Assembly: GCA_945874895.1 (NCBI GenBank)
Contig: CAMCIC010000006.1
Coordinates: 62,001 to 126,000 of the forward strand
Length of the DNA stretch: 64,000 nt
Source of the DNA: Akkermansia muciniphila
GTDB taxonomy: Bacteria > Verrucomicrobiota > Verrucomicrobiia > Verrucomicrobiales > Akkermansiaceae
Reading direction: 5' to 3'
Both the position numbers and the translations under genes were made by a program. The first letter of the stretch is position 1. Every line of letters starts with the position of its first letter. The notes under the pieces were generated by a model, which was not told the DNA's origin, searched no databases, and saw nothing but the letters and a program-made list of their open reading frames with translations. This document shows positions 1-10,300 of this stretch, piece by piece.

Positions 1-2543
1 CCAGCGAGGCTGGCGATACCTTCACCTGCTACGCCAACAGCAAAACCACCCCACAGGTCAATGGAAGCACTGTGATCCTCAACCCGGCAAAGACTTATGA
101 CAGCCCCTACTTGTCGATGACCCATGGCACGGATCTGGCTACCGTTTCCTATCCTGGCTATCAAAATCTGTTGCTGAACTTCGACCCTGCCTCCACCCAC
201 TTCATCGGAGTCAATGCCAGCACTGGACGATATCAGAGCACCGCGCAGACCACCAACACCATCACCAACTTCACAGTGCCCAGTGGCAGCAACCGCAAGC
301 TGGTGCTGATGGCCAGTTGGGAAAATGGAAATCAGGGCATCAGTGCAACGTGGAACGGAACCCAGAATTTCACAGCGGCAGTCAGTTCCATTTACGATAG
401 AAACGCGGCCATCCTCTACCTCGATGCCCCGACTGCGGGCACCGGCAATATTGTGGTCACCTTTCCTTCTTCGACTCGGTCACGCGTGGGAGTGCTGAGC
501 TTGGTGGACGTAGCACCAGGCGTAGCGAGAACCGGAACTTCTTCGGGTTTTTCTGGAAGCTTGAACCACCCAGTGGATGGTAGCTTCGTGGCAGGCGTTT
601 ACACCTCCAACGGCTTGCCCTCGATCAGCAGCCCTTTCTCCAGCACTCTTTACAATGGAGATTCGGGTTCATCTGCGGGAAATGCGGGTTACCAAGTGAT
701 GCTAGAAGCGGGTAGCTCCCATTATGCATGGGCGGTCAGCAATCCTGTGGAAGATAGCCACGCGCTTGCTGCCTTTGTGCCTGCAAGTGCCGCACCGGTA
801 ATGATCGCTAGCAGTCCGCCTGACAATGCGACCGCGGTGCCGATTGCAGCCAATCTCGTCCTGAACTTCAGTGAGCCGGTGTTGAAAGGAACTGGCACGA
901 TCACCATCAAGAGAACATCGAACAACAGCACGGTGGAAAGTTTTAACGTAGCTACCTCTACGGCTCTCACTTTTAGTGGCCAAACGCTCACGATTAATCC
1001 TACCGTTAACCTCGATTATCAAACAGAATGTTATGTTTTGATCGATGCAACCGCTGTGATTGATATCTCTGGTAGCAACGCCTTCGCAGGCATTTCCAGC
1101 ACCACCGCATGGAGCTTTACCACCGTCGTCAACCCCGCACCTACGATTGTCTCGCTGACACCAAATGACGAAGCCAATAACGTCACGCCAGAGCAAAATC
1201 TGGTAGCGACTTTCTCCGAAAAAGTGGTCGCGGGTACTGGTTTCATCGAGCTTCGACAGTCCGATGGTTCACTGGTCGAATCCTTTAACGTGGCCAGTTC
1301 GCCACAGCTCACATTCAGCGGCTCGACACTTATCATCAATCCCACCAACGATCTTCTACGCGGCGTCGGGTATCACATCGTCATTCCTGTTACCGCCATC
1401 GTCGACACCACGGGCGGCGATGCCTTCGCAGGTTTCAGCGCTCCGCCAGCTCTCTCCCACTGGAGTTTCACCGTCATCCCGCCCCCTTCCAGAATCAACT
1501 TTCTCAATTCAGCGAATTTTACGACTCCATCGAATTACACGTCGGAAGCTACTCCCAGAACTTACACCCTTGCTTTCGATCCGGACGACGACGCCGATGC
1601 CCTTGTGGTGATATTCACTACCGAAAGTGGTAGCCTCTCTGCCAGCGTCACATGGGGTGGTGTGCCGATGACCCGCGTGTTTCCCCTTTCAGGAAACAAT
1701 CCGGTGGGTGTCTATTACCTCAACAATCCCGCCAATCTCGGTCTGGCCAATCTTGATGTGACCATCTCCTCAGGCTCCGGCGCCAACGTTAGCGGTCTTG
1801 GTTTCAGCGTCATGGCCCTGAGCAATGCTGGTCATTTACCCATCAGACCCACCGCGTATCGGGTGCAAACCGGAGCGGCTGCTAAAGACAACATTCCTCT
1901 CGTCGTCCCTACGGATGCGAGCTTCGTCGTCGCAGGCTTTAGCTCTGGTGATTCCAGCAGCGGTAGCAGCATCACCACCAGTGCCAATCTCACAACCCTC
2001 CTAAGGGGCGACTTCGGCAGCGCGCAAGGATGCTTCGCTTATGATGCGGACGTGGCTGCCGGGACGAACAACTACCAATTCAACTTCTCAGGCACCTCCG
2101 TCTTGGCGACCGCCGTGGCTTTTGCGGTCGATCTTCCCTTCGCGGACTGGATCTCCAATCCCACCTTCGGGCTTGCTGTTGCTGACCGAGATCTCGCTGA
2201 CGACCCCGATGGTGACGGCATCGAAAACGGTGTGGAAAACTTTTTCGGCACCCACCCTGGCATTTTCACACAGGGGCTCGTCGCAGGTAGCAAGAATGGC
2301 AAAACCTTCACCTTCACGCACCCGCAGAACGCCACTCCCGCCCCCGATCTGACCGCCAGCTACAGTTGGTCGAAAGACCTCTCTACTTTTCTGGGCAACG
2401 ACGCCACCGATGGAGCTGGCACTATGGTTCGTTTCACCATCCAGTCTGACACACCCTCGCCTGGCATCACCACCGTCAACGCCACGGCAAGCGGAACGGC
2501 CGCTACCAAACTCTTCATTCGTGTGCATGTGACTCAGCCATGA
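1..2543 (+). CDS. Secreted multidomain Ig-like protein (5' end outside window)
   Basis: The reading frame is open from base 3 to the stop at 2541-2543 with no start in the window, so the N terminus and any signal peptide lie upstream. What is visible is extracytoplasmic in character (Ser/Thr/Asn/Gly-rich, few Lys or Cys). In order: a beta-sandwich segment (nt about 240-770), two tandem Ig-like repeats of the Big_5/SbsA type (nt about 793-1128 and 1138-1476, each with an NFSEPV or TFSEKV core and a W-S-F-T end), a second beta-sandwich resembling the first (nt about 1490-2140), and a C-terminal module opening with an Asp-rich DPDGDG calcium-type loop at nt 2202. The C-terminal module recurs in the next gene. 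No catalytic motif is visible in the retained part. A role in surface attachment or glycan binding is an inference. The stop is certain. Confidence 0.8.
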   Translation, partial: SEAGDTFTCYANSKTTPQVNGSTVILNPAKTYDSPYLSMTHGTDLATVSYPGYQNLLLNFDPASTHFIGVNASTGRYQSTAQTTNTITNFTVPSGSNRKLVLMASWENGNQGISATWNGTQNFTAAVSSIYDRNAAILYLDAPTAGTGNIVVTFPSSTRSRVGVLSLVDVAPGVARTGTSSGFSGSLNHPVDGSFVAGVYTSNGLPSISSPFSSTLYNGDSGSSAGNAGYQVMLEAGSSHYAWAVSNPVEDSHALAAFVPASAAPVMIASSPPDNATAVPIAANLVLNFSEPVLKGTGTITIKRTSNNSTVESFNVATSTALTFSGQTLTINPTVNLDYQTECYVLIDATAVIDISGSNAFAGISSTTAWSFTTVVNPAPTIVSLTPNDEANNVTPEQNLVATFSEKVVAGTGFIELRQSDGSLVESFNVASSPQLTFSGSTLIINPTNDLLRGVGYHIVIPVTAIVDTTGGDAFAGFSAPPALSHWSFTVIPPPSRINFLNSANFTTPSNYTSEATPRTYTLAFDPDDDADALVVIFTTESGSLSASVTWGGVPMTRVFPLSGNNPVGVYYLNNPANLGLANLDVTISSGSGANVSGLGFSVMALSNAGHLPIRPTAYRVQTGAAAKDNIPLVVPTDASFVVAGFSSGDSSSGSSITTSANLTTLLRGDFGSAQGCFAYDADVAAGTNNYQFNFSGTSVLATAVAFAVDLPFADWISNPTFGLAVADRDLADDPDGDGIENGVENFFGTHPGIFTQGLVAGSKNGKTFTFTHPQNATPAPDLTASYSWSKDLSTFLGNDATDGAGTMVRFTIQSDTPSPGITTVNATASGTAATKLFIRVHVTQP
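2198..2326 (+). repeat. Direct repeat copy 1 (C-terminal module)
   Basis: This 129-bp stretch encodes the start of the C-terminal module of the first gene. It aligns without gaps to 4521-4649, with about 12 mismatches by eye (roughly 91% identity). Several mismatches are synonymous, and flanking sequence diverges quickly, so duplication or gene conversion of the module is more likely than whole-gene duplication. Confidence 0.85.
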
Positions 2544-2610
2544 ACCGATTTTCTCGAAGCCCACATTCGCTCGGATGAAAGCATTCCAGAGTCAACCTCA
2601 AATCCATACC

Positions 2611-4860
2611 ATGCATCGTACAAATATCCTTTCCCCTCCCTCCGGTTTGTGTGCGGTATGGTTGTCAGTTCCCGGCTTACTCGCTGTCTTTGTGCTGAAC
2701 CCATTGGCCGCTATGGCGTCCATCGTGCTCTACTCTGCCAATTTCAGTGGATCACCCGGCACCGACCTGAACGGTCAAGCCGTGGATACTTCCGGTGCCA
2801 CCGAGGCCGAACACATGCAGTATGGCACTCGCGCTTCTGCCACTTGGAGCGCTGATGCAAAATTCAAGGCGGATGGATCATACACGGAATCTGGCACCAA
2901 CAATACCCCCACAGGCAATAACAGGAACAGTGCCACACTCGTTTTCTCTCCGCAGGATGGGTATGTCTACTACCTGACCATGACCACGAGTTTTGTGCAG
3001 ATCCCCGTTGCGGCTTTTCATGCTATGGGCTTTTTCGAGACATCTGGCTTCACCGGAAATATCAATTCCGCTACCGGCGCGGGTGTGTGGGCCCTGACAC
3101 GGCCGGGAGACCCAGGGGCCGATGATCAGACGGCTCACTACAACGTGACCGGCGGAGCAGGGAATAAAAATGCCATCCCGACTCTTATGGAGGATGCGTC
3201 CGCGCCCTCAACGCTTCGGATCAAGCTCGACACCACCGGTGGCAGCGGAAACTGGTCGGCCACCTACGATGTGGGCGATGGTTTGGGCGGCTTCATTCGA
3301 TTGGCCTCCGTGGCGGATTTGGATGCAGTGACGATCGGAAGCGCAGGGATCGGGGTTTATAACGCCGATGGATCTGCCAGGTTCCAGTCCTTTGAACTCA
3401 GTGTGGTGAGTGGCGATACCACGCCGCCGATGATCACCCATAAAACTCCGTCCGTCCATGCAACCGGTGTCTCCATCGCGAGTCACATCGTTGCCGTCTT
3501 CGACGACAATCTGGCCTTGGGCAGCGGAAGCATTGTCATCAAGGATTGTTTGGACGGGTCGGCTACCCGTATCATTTCCGTCACTGATAGTTCTCAAGTG
3601 ACCCTGTCCGGCAAAGTGCTCACCATCATTCCCTCCACTCCGCTTGCGGCGGGTCGCACCTATTCGGTTCAGATCGCCGCCGGTACGGTGAAGAATTTGA
3701 GCGATCTGCCCTTCGCCGGCATTTCGGAAACGGACGAAACCACCTGGAATTTTAGCATTCCTGTGAATCCACTGCGCATTATGCCGATGGGCGACTCCAT
3801 CACGGTCGGCTACACCAATGCTGACTGGACTGGAGGTGGATTTGAATTCGGCTATCGTTCAAGTCTTTATACGTTACTGTCGAATAAAAATTATGATTTT
3901 CGCTTCGTTGGAAACTCTACGGAACCGTGGACATTCCGGGATCCCCGCACCACCGACCCCGCATGGCCACCGACCCTCAACCTTGACGCGCTGGGTCAGG
4001 CTGCGAACAATGGCTATGCCGGAAAGGACGCGAACTTCCTCAATGGCGGAATCTCCTCATGGCTCTCGACTCATGACCCAGACATCATTCTGCTGAAAAT
4101 CGGCACCAACGGCTATGCGGCATCGGACCGCTCAGACTTGCAGAAGCTGGTTAACACCATCACTACTACCAAGCCGAACTGCTATCTGATCCTTGCGCAA
4201 ATCATGCCAAGATTCACCTACGTTCAGGAAGTTGTGAATTACAATACCTGGATTCGTGATACTCTCGTGCCAGCGCAGCAGGCCTTAGGTCGCAAAGTCG
4301 TGGTGGTCGATCAATACGCTCCTTTCCTCACCAATCCTGCTGATCTCACAAGCATTGACCAGTTACTGTTTTCCAATGGGATCAATCACCCGAGCCATTT
4401 GGGTTACGACAAGATGGCGCGGGTTTGGTTCGATGCCATCGAGGCACTCGAAATCGGACCGGGAACTTATTCCCATTGGATCCGTGGGTTTTCAGGAGTC
4501 GGTGAGCAGAGAGGCATTCATGACGACCCTGATGGCGATGGCGTGAAGAACGGTGTGGAAAACTTTTTCGGCACCCACCCCGGCAGTTTCACACAGGGGC
4601 TCGTCACAGGTAGCAAGAATGGCAACACCTTCACCTTCACGCACCCGCAAGGCTCGCTTACGAGCGACCTCACCGTCAATTACCGTTGGTCGAGAGATCT
4701 CGCGAATTTTCACCACGGAGGCGCCACAAGTGACGGGACAACAGTGAACTTCACCACCGAGGCAAACACGCCATCACCCGGTATCACCCGCGTCACGGCT
4801 ACCGCTACTGGTAATTTGCCAGATCGCCTCTTCGTCGACGTCAAGGTGACAAATCCTTGA
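2611..4860 (+). CDS. Secreted SGNH-type hydrolase with Ig-like and C-terminal module
   Basis: I start at 2611 (MHRTNIL), not the in-frame ATG at 2575, because it gives a compact signal peptide ending near Ala-Met-Ala-Ser; both remain possible. Order in the 749-residue product: signal peptide, beta-sandwich (about 37-265), Big_5 Ig-like repeat (about 270-382), SGNH/GDSL domain (about 384-625) and a C-terminal module from about 640. SGNH landmarks are the GDSI nucleophile block (Ser396), an IGTNGY block III and an NHPSHLGY block V with His593. The Asp that normally sits three residues before this His is absent, so the charge relay may be altered. Members of the fold are esterases or acetylhydrolases, often acting on decorated glycans; the substrate here is unknown. 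It lies 67 bp after the preceding gene on the same strand. Confidence 0.82.
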   Translation: MHRTNILSPPSGLCAVWLSVPGLLAVFVLNPLAAMASIVLYSANFSGSPGTDLNGQAVDTSGATEAEHMQYGTRASATWSADAKFKADGSYTESGTNNTPTGNNRNSATLVFSPQDGYVYYLTMTTSFVQIPVAAFHAMGFFETSGFTGNINSATGAGVWALTRPGDPGADDQTAHYNVTGGAGNKNAIPTLMEDASAPSTLRIKLDTTGGSGNWSATYDVGDGLGGFIRLASVADLDAVTIGSAGIGVYNADGSARFQSFELSVVSGDTTPPMITHKTPSVHATGVSIASHIVAVFDDNLALGSGSIVIKDCLDGSATRIISVTDSSQVTLSGKVLTIIPSTPLAAGRTYSVQIAAGTVKNLSDLPFAGISETDETTWNFSIPVNPLRIMPMGDSITVGYTNADWTGGGFEFGYRSSLYTLLSNKNYDFRFVGNSTEPWTFRDPRTTDPAWPPTLNLDALGQAANNGYAGKDANFLNGGISSWLSTHDPDIILLKIGTNGYAASDRSDLQKLVNTITTTKPNCYLILAQIMPRFTYVQEVVNYNTWIRDTLVPAQQALGRKVVVVDQYAPFLTNPADLTSIDQLLFSNGINHPSHLGYDKMARVWFDAIEALEIGPGTYSHWIRGFSGVGEQRGIHDDPDGDGVKNGVENFFGTHPGSFTQGLVTGSKNGNTFTFTHPQGSLTSDLTVNYRWSRDLANFHHGGATSDGTTVNFTTEANTPSPGITRVTATATGNLPDRLFVDVKVTNP
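4521..4649 (+). repeat. Direct repeat copy 2 (C-terminal module)
   Basis: Partner of the repeat at 2198-2326, located at the start of the C-terminal module of the SGNH protein. Both copies encode DPDGDG followed by NGVENFFGTHP and a conserved Thr-Phe-Thr-Phe-Thr strand. Confidence 0.85.
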
Positions 4861-4945
4861 GCATTCATTTCACCGTTGCTCTCACACACTGTTCGTCTAC
4901 ATCGATGACCTGTACCCGAGCCCGATTGTTAGGGAAATCCGTAGG

Positions 4946-6382
4946 CTACGACACTGCCCCTAATCCCGGGCCAGTGAGTTCCTTCGTATGCATTTTGCCA
5001 TCGTGACTGGCGAAGATCCCCGGATGCGATTTTTCCCAACCCACGTTTGCTGCTGGGACGTATTGGCGCGAATTGGCTTCGATGGTAGACAAGCCCGGTA
5101 TGTGCGATGCAATGCTCGCCGAGTGCACCAATGAGGCTCCGGGGCAGGTGAGATCCTGCACGCAGAGAAACATGCCGTATTTTTTTCCAGCGGCTGCCAT
5201 GAGCACCGCATGAGATTGTCCCTTGCAGGCTTTCAAGCACGCTCCCGTGTAGCCCGTCTCGCGCGCTAGCAGCAGACTCTCCAGATCAGTGAGAGATTCG
5301 TCAATGACCACGGGATGATCCTTCGCCGCCGCATGCATGACATTGCCGCGATTCTGCTTAAGATCGCGCTGTGTCGGTTGTTCGAGATATAAAATGCTGG
5401 TGTATCCGAGCGGTGCTTGTTCCTTGACCTTGCGCAGGAATTCAATCACGTAATCGACGTTTGGGCATCGTTCGTTAAAGTCGACACAATACTTCCAATC
5501 TGTATCAGGGCCGCACTCACGCGCGACGCGGTCGATGGCCACCGTTCGAGCGATGTCCCACTCCAAATTCTCGCCCTGCAGTTTGATTTTGATGCGTTGC
5601 AGTTTGTCGTGCTTGATCCATTCGCCCAACGTTTCCGGCATGCCGTCATTCAGGCGTGCGGCGAGATCGGATTCGGTCACGGCATCGACGCCGCCCACCG
5701 AGTGAAACATCCAGATCCAGTCGCGCGGGTTGGTTGTCACTGCGTCTGCGAGAGACTCGCCCTTGAAGTCTTGATTCAGGTAGCGTGAGAGATCATGGCC
5801 TAACAATTCGGGCGTGTAGGTTGCGTAACAACTCACGTCTAACGATTTCCCCATTGCGTCATGAAGCGCCGCATCGAATGCGCTGGCGGTGACCTGCGTG
5901 CAGAGTTTGGGAATGGGAGCGACCAATGCCATTTCCTTCGTGAGATCTGCGGCGGCCTTGAGGTATTCGGGTTCGAGTTGGTGATTGATCTCGATGGGGT
6001 GGGCGCGTTCCCGAAATCCTTCGGTGATGCGCGCGATGCGTTTCGACAGTTCCTTCATGGCGCTGAGCGTGGCATCGTAAGTCATTTCTTTCGAGGGATA
6101 GGACCACACGTTGCCTAGGGGCATCGAGCCGAAGCCCTTGACGGTTTTTCCCGCTGCGGTGGACACTTCGATGCTGACATTCAATAGCGTCACTCGGTCG
6201 ACCGCGACACCACCGAATTTGTAGGGACTGCGATAGCGGAACTCTTGGAATTCCGAGCGCACGCTTTCGATCCGGATGCCATGGGCTTTGTTCATGATGA
6301 TGGAGGGCGAGGATCGTCCAGCGGCTGGGAGGGTGCTCAGTGCGCCAAGGGTTATGAACTGACGACGGGAAAATGGTTTCAT
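4946..6382 (-). CDS. Tat-exported enolase-superfamily (mandelate racemase/muconate lactonizing) enzyme
   Basis: The 478-residue product begins with a twin-arginine signal ([11 protein letters not shown]), so a folded metalloenzyme is probably sent to the periplasm. The enolase barrel shows the expected pieces: a Lys pair in the KIK motif (Lys265/Lys267), metal ligands Asp301 (VDFNE), Glu334 (LEQP) and Asp361 (IDES), and a late Lys-rich KACKGQS segment. These residues abstract an alpha-proton from a carboxylate and stabilise the enolate with Mg2+. Family members are racemases, epimerases, lactonizing enzymes or sugar-acid dehydratases; specificity cannot be read here. Export is unusual for the superfamily but is seen in PVC bacteria. 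The gene is convergent with the SGNH gene and divergent from the next. Confidence 0.85.
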   Translation of the reverse strand: MKPFSRRQFITLGALSTLPAAGRSSPSIIMNKAHGIRIESVRSEFQEFRYRSPYKFGGVAVDRVTLLNVSIEVSTAAGKTVKGFGSMPLGNVWSYPSKEMTYDATLSAMKELSKRIARITEGFRERAHPIEINHQLEPEYLKAAADLTKEMALVAPIPKLCTQVTASAFDAALHDAMGKSLDVSCYATYTPELLGHDLSRYLNQDFKGESLADAVTTNPRDWIWMFHSVGGVDAVTESDLAARLNDGMPETLGEWIKHDKLQRIKIKLQGENLEWDIARTVAIDRVARECGPDTDWKYCVDFNERCPNVDYVIEFLRKVKEQAPLGYTSILYLEQPTQRDLKQNRGNVMHAAAKDHPVVIDESLTDLESLLLARETGYTGACLKACKGQSHAVLMAAAGKKYGMFLCVQDLTCPGASLVHSASIASHIPGLSTIEANSRQYVPAANVGWEKSHPGIFASHDGKMHTKELTGPGLGAVS

Positions 6383-6539
6383 AATGGTTTTCCCGATTAC
6401 TTAGCAGGGACGGACGCAGCGACAAGGGAAGAATTTTGGATTTCCTCGATAAAGTCGGTGAATTCACGCAATTTTCATGTATCCCTCCTCATGGATTCAC
6501 AGAAGACTGCCATGGTTTTCATGCCTAAGGGCGAACACC

Positions 6540-7325
6540 ATGATGAAAACACAACGAGACGCACATCAGCAAAAATGGATCCGGCATTTTGAAAACAATC
6601 GACTGCATCGTCCAGAGCCGGACTGGAATGCACCTTTCCACATGGAGGAGAAAAAACGTCGCGCATTGGCTTGGTCGCTGGCGGAGTATCAACTGGGCGA
6701 CGGTGGGGGCCCTTGTCGTTTGATCGCACGTGATGCCGAGAGCTACCGGCAAAGTTCGCCTTATACGCAGATGGTGACCGATCACTGGTTTCGCGAGGAA
6801 GCCGAGCATTCGCGATTGCTGAGCGGAGCGGTGCAACGTCTTAGCGGCACTTTCGTCACGGACACTTTTGCCTTCCGTCAATTCCAGCGCGTGCGTCGTT
6901 TGATGGGAGCGCAGTTCGAGATGCTGGTATTGCTTCAGGTGGAAATCATCAGCACGGTCTACTATCGCATCATCCGCAAGCATTGCGGGGATGAGCCGAT
7001 CGCTGCCATGTGCAGGCTGATCTTGCGCGATGAAAGCGGGCATGTGAGCTACCATCGCGATCGTCTGTGCCAAGATCATCCCGGTGGCTGGAATCTCTTG
7101 CAACGCGCGTGGTTTTATTTTCTCGGCTATGCCTGTGCGACGGTGCTGTGGTTGGGTCATGGCTGGGCACTCCGAGCGCTGGGTATGCGCGATGGGGATT
7201 TCGTTGCGCAGGTGCACCGCGGTCTGACGAGTTTCGTGCGTGCTGTTGTGCGTCGTACCAGTGCTGTGAGTGCTGGTTTCATCAGTCCTGCGAGTGCGAA
7301 GACGGATCCCATACCGGCATCGTAG
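6540..7325 (+). CDS. Ferritin-like di-iron protein with hydrophobic C-terminal half
   Basis: I start at the ATG at 6540 because AAGG lies a suitable distance upstream (6527-6530); an in-frame start at 6477 would add an unlikely 21-residue leader, and the ATG at 6543 is equally possible. The 261-residue product has ferritin-like helices with likely iron ligands: Glu49 (LAEYQ), Glu87 and His90 (REEAEH), Glu135 (LQVEII), Glu165 and His168 (RDESGH). After the di-iron region comes a hydrophobic stretch (about residues 187-216) that could anchor it to the membrane, and a basic tail. It most resembles uncharacterised ferritin-like or desaturase-related proteins rather than storage ferritin. A redox or hydroxylase role is possible. 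It diverges from the enolase-superfamily gene. Confidence 0.72.
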   Translation: MMKTQRDAHQQKWIRHFENNRLHRPEPDWNAPFHMEEKKRRALAWSLAEYQLGDGGGPCRLIARDAESYRQSSPYTQMVTDHWFREEAEHSRLLSGAVQRLSGTFVTDTFAFRQFQRVRRLMGAQFEMLVLLQVEIISTVYYRIIRKHCGDEPIAAMCRLILRDESGHVSYHRDRLCQDHPGGWNLLQRAWFYFLGYACATVLWLGHGWALRALGMRDGDFVAQVHRGLTSFVRAVVRRTSAVSAGFISPASAKTDPIPAS

Positions 7326-7392
7326 AAAATCGCTGACATAAGGGAAATCTGCCCTTGCGTTGACGCAGTCATTGCCTAAGTTGGCGGTGATT

Positions 7393-10300
7393 ATGAAACA
7401 CGCATCCCGCACCCTAGCGATTTTTGCCGCTCTCAGCGCGTTACCGGCCGTGGCCGCCACCAAGATTTTCGAATCGTTTGAAGGAGATGGTTTTGGATCT
7501 TGGGAGGAGAAAGGCACCGCTTTCGGCAAGGCTCCCGTTCCCGGCATCACCAAGGGACTGACTTCGGAGCTGACGGCGTATTCGGGCGAGAGTCTCGCTT
7601 GCTCGGCTCATGAGGGAGATGCGGCCACGGGATCCCTCACATCCGCTGAATTCACGATCGAGGAACCCTACATTGTCTTCTTGCTCGCAGGGGGAAATCA
7701 TGCGGGCAAGACTTGCGTGCAATTGCTCGTCGATGGCAAGGTGGAACGGGAGGCCACGGGCAAAGACTCGCTGCGCTGCGAGAGTGCGACATGGGACGTC
7801 ACAGCATGGAAAGGGAAAAAAGCACGCATTCGCCTCGTCGATGAGGAGCGTGGGTCTTGGGGTATGATCGCGGTGGATCACATCATTTTCACCGACTACA
7901 TGAATCAGAAATTCCCTCCTGTGACTAAGGGGCACAAGCCCTACACCAAAGGCCTAGTGTCGTCGCCCGTGTTGCCCGGCGTGACCATTCCCGAAGGCGT
8001 GACGGCCCAGGTCATGGCCGATTACAAAACGCAGAGTGTCACTTCGCCCACCGCGCTTTGTTTCGATGAAAAGGGCAACATCTACGTTTCGGAAACCCAT
8101 CGCTTCCGCTACGGGGTGGAGGATGACCGCGACAATCTTTACTGGTATCTCGATGATCTCGCGGCGCAGAAGGTCGAGGACAGGCGCAAGTTGCACGAGA
8201 AGTGGAAGGAGAAAAAGCCGATCGCCAAGCTCACGGAGAAATCCGAGATCGTGCGTTTGCTCATCGACAAGGACGGCGACGGCGTGTGCGAAACGAACAA
8301 AGTGTTTGCCGATGGATTCAATGACGTGCTCGATGGCACGGCCGCCGGGGTTTTTGCGATGGAGGGCACGGTCTATCTTGCCAGCATTCCCAACATCTGG
8401 ACATTGCGCGACAAGAACGGTGATGGCATTTCCGATGAGAAAAAAATCCTGCAAGGTGGTTTTGGCGTGCGCATTTCCTTGAGTGGTCACGACCTGAACG
8501 GATTTGCGTTAGGCCCGGACGGCATGATCTACGGCACGGTGGGGGATCGCGCACTCAGTTTCACGACGAAGGAGGGGAAATCCTATCATTATCCCAACGA
8601 AGGTGCGGCGTTCCGTTTCGAGCCTGATGGCTCAAACTTCGAACTGATCCATACGGGTCTGCGCAATCCCAAGGAAATCGCATTTGACGCCCAGGGCAAT
8701 GCAATCAGCGTCGATAACAATTCCGACCAAGGCGACAAGGCCCGCGTGGTCTATATTGTGCCCGGTGGTGATAGCGGTTGGCAAATGGAGCACCAGGCGA
8801 TGCACACGTTTTACAAGCAGATCGGTCTCGACGCGCATCCGGTGAACCGCTGGATGGCGGAGCGCATGTGGGAGCCGCAAAATGACGAGCAACCCGCTTT
8901 CATCGTGCCAACGATGGCCAACCTCACCAGCGGCCCCTCCGGACTCACTTATCACCCAGGCGCTGGATTTTTGGAATCGGAGGTGGGACGTTTCCTGATC
9001 TGCGATTATCGCGGCGCTTCCGCCGGCTCGGGAATTTATTCGTTCAGCGTCGCCCCAGCAGGAGCTGGCATGAAGTTGGTCGATGCCCGTGAATTCAACT
9101 GGGGCGTGGCCGCCACTGATGTGGAGTATTCGTATGACGGAAAGCTCGTCGTCGCCGATTACAAGGGCGGTTGGACCTCTCACGAAGATGGTCGTATTTA
9201 TTCGCTTGATGCGGAAAAGAACACGTATCTGCCAGATGCGGTGAAACAAGTGAAACAGTGGTTTGCTGAGGGCTTCCAGAAACGCAGCAATGCCGAACTG
9301 GCGGGCATGTTGGCCCATCCTGACATGCGGGTTCGTCTGCGCGCCCAGGTGGAGCTTTCGCGTCGTCCCGATGGTTTCACGGTGTTCCAAACCGGACTGC
9401 AATCGCGCAAGCCCTTGGAGCGTCTGCATTCCATATGGGGTATGGGCATCATCGCGCGTCGTGGCATTGCGCCAGCGCCCAGTGCCGATGGTCGTGCTGT
9501 TGTTTCCGATGCGAGCAAAATGAAATCGGCCGCCCACTTGTTGATGGAGTTGCTCAAGGATCCCGATGCAGAGATCCGCACGCAGGCTTTGAAAATGCTG
9601 GCGGATGTGAAGGGTCTACCAATGTCGAACACGACGATGAGCTCTTTGCTTAAGGATCAGTCACCCCGTGTGGTATTTTACGCGACCTTGTTGATCGCTC
9701 GTCAGGGTAGCAAGTCCTTCGTGCCGCAAATGGTGGATATGCTGAAAACGAACCAAGACAAAGATCCATTTTTGCGTCACGCGGGATCATATGCCTTTTC
9801 GTTGCTTCTCAAAGATCAGGAACTTAAGGCCCTGCGCGCCGAATCCCATCCCTCTGTGCGTTTGGCGATGGTCGTGGCACTGCGCCGCCAGAAGAGCCCC
9901 TTGTTGCAAGAATTCGTGGTCGATGAAAACTCCCGTGTGGCCGATGAGGCGATTCGCGCCATTCACGATCAGATGCTGGAGGAATCCCGTCCCGCTGTTG
10001 CGGCATTGTTGGATAAGACGAAGGGTGTGAAAAGAACGGAAATGATGTGGCGTCGATTGCTCCACAGCGCCTATCGTTTGGGCTCGGCGAAAAATGCCGA
10101 GCGTCTGCTGAAAGCCGCCAGTGATGAGGAGCTTCCGGTCAACGTTCGTCAGGAAGCGATTCGACTTCTTGCCACGTGGAGCAAACCATTTCCGGTGGAT
10201 CAATCGATCGGTCGCTGGGCTCCGTTGGCCGAGCGTTCGGCGGATGAGATCAAGCCAGTGTTGAGTGCCGGTTTGCCCGCATTGATTCGTGGTGGTGGCG

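Noticed and set aside
6525-7553. Minus-strand open frame (342 codons) opposite the ferritin-like gene
   Set aside because: The opposite strand encodes di-iron ligands in the right order, while this frame gives a low-complexity translation with no recognisable domain.
8632-9537. Minus-strand open frame (301 codons) inside the giant dehydrogenase gene
   Set aside because: The plus strand encodes the end of the propeller and the start of the HEAT region. The minus frame has no domain or ribosome binding site.
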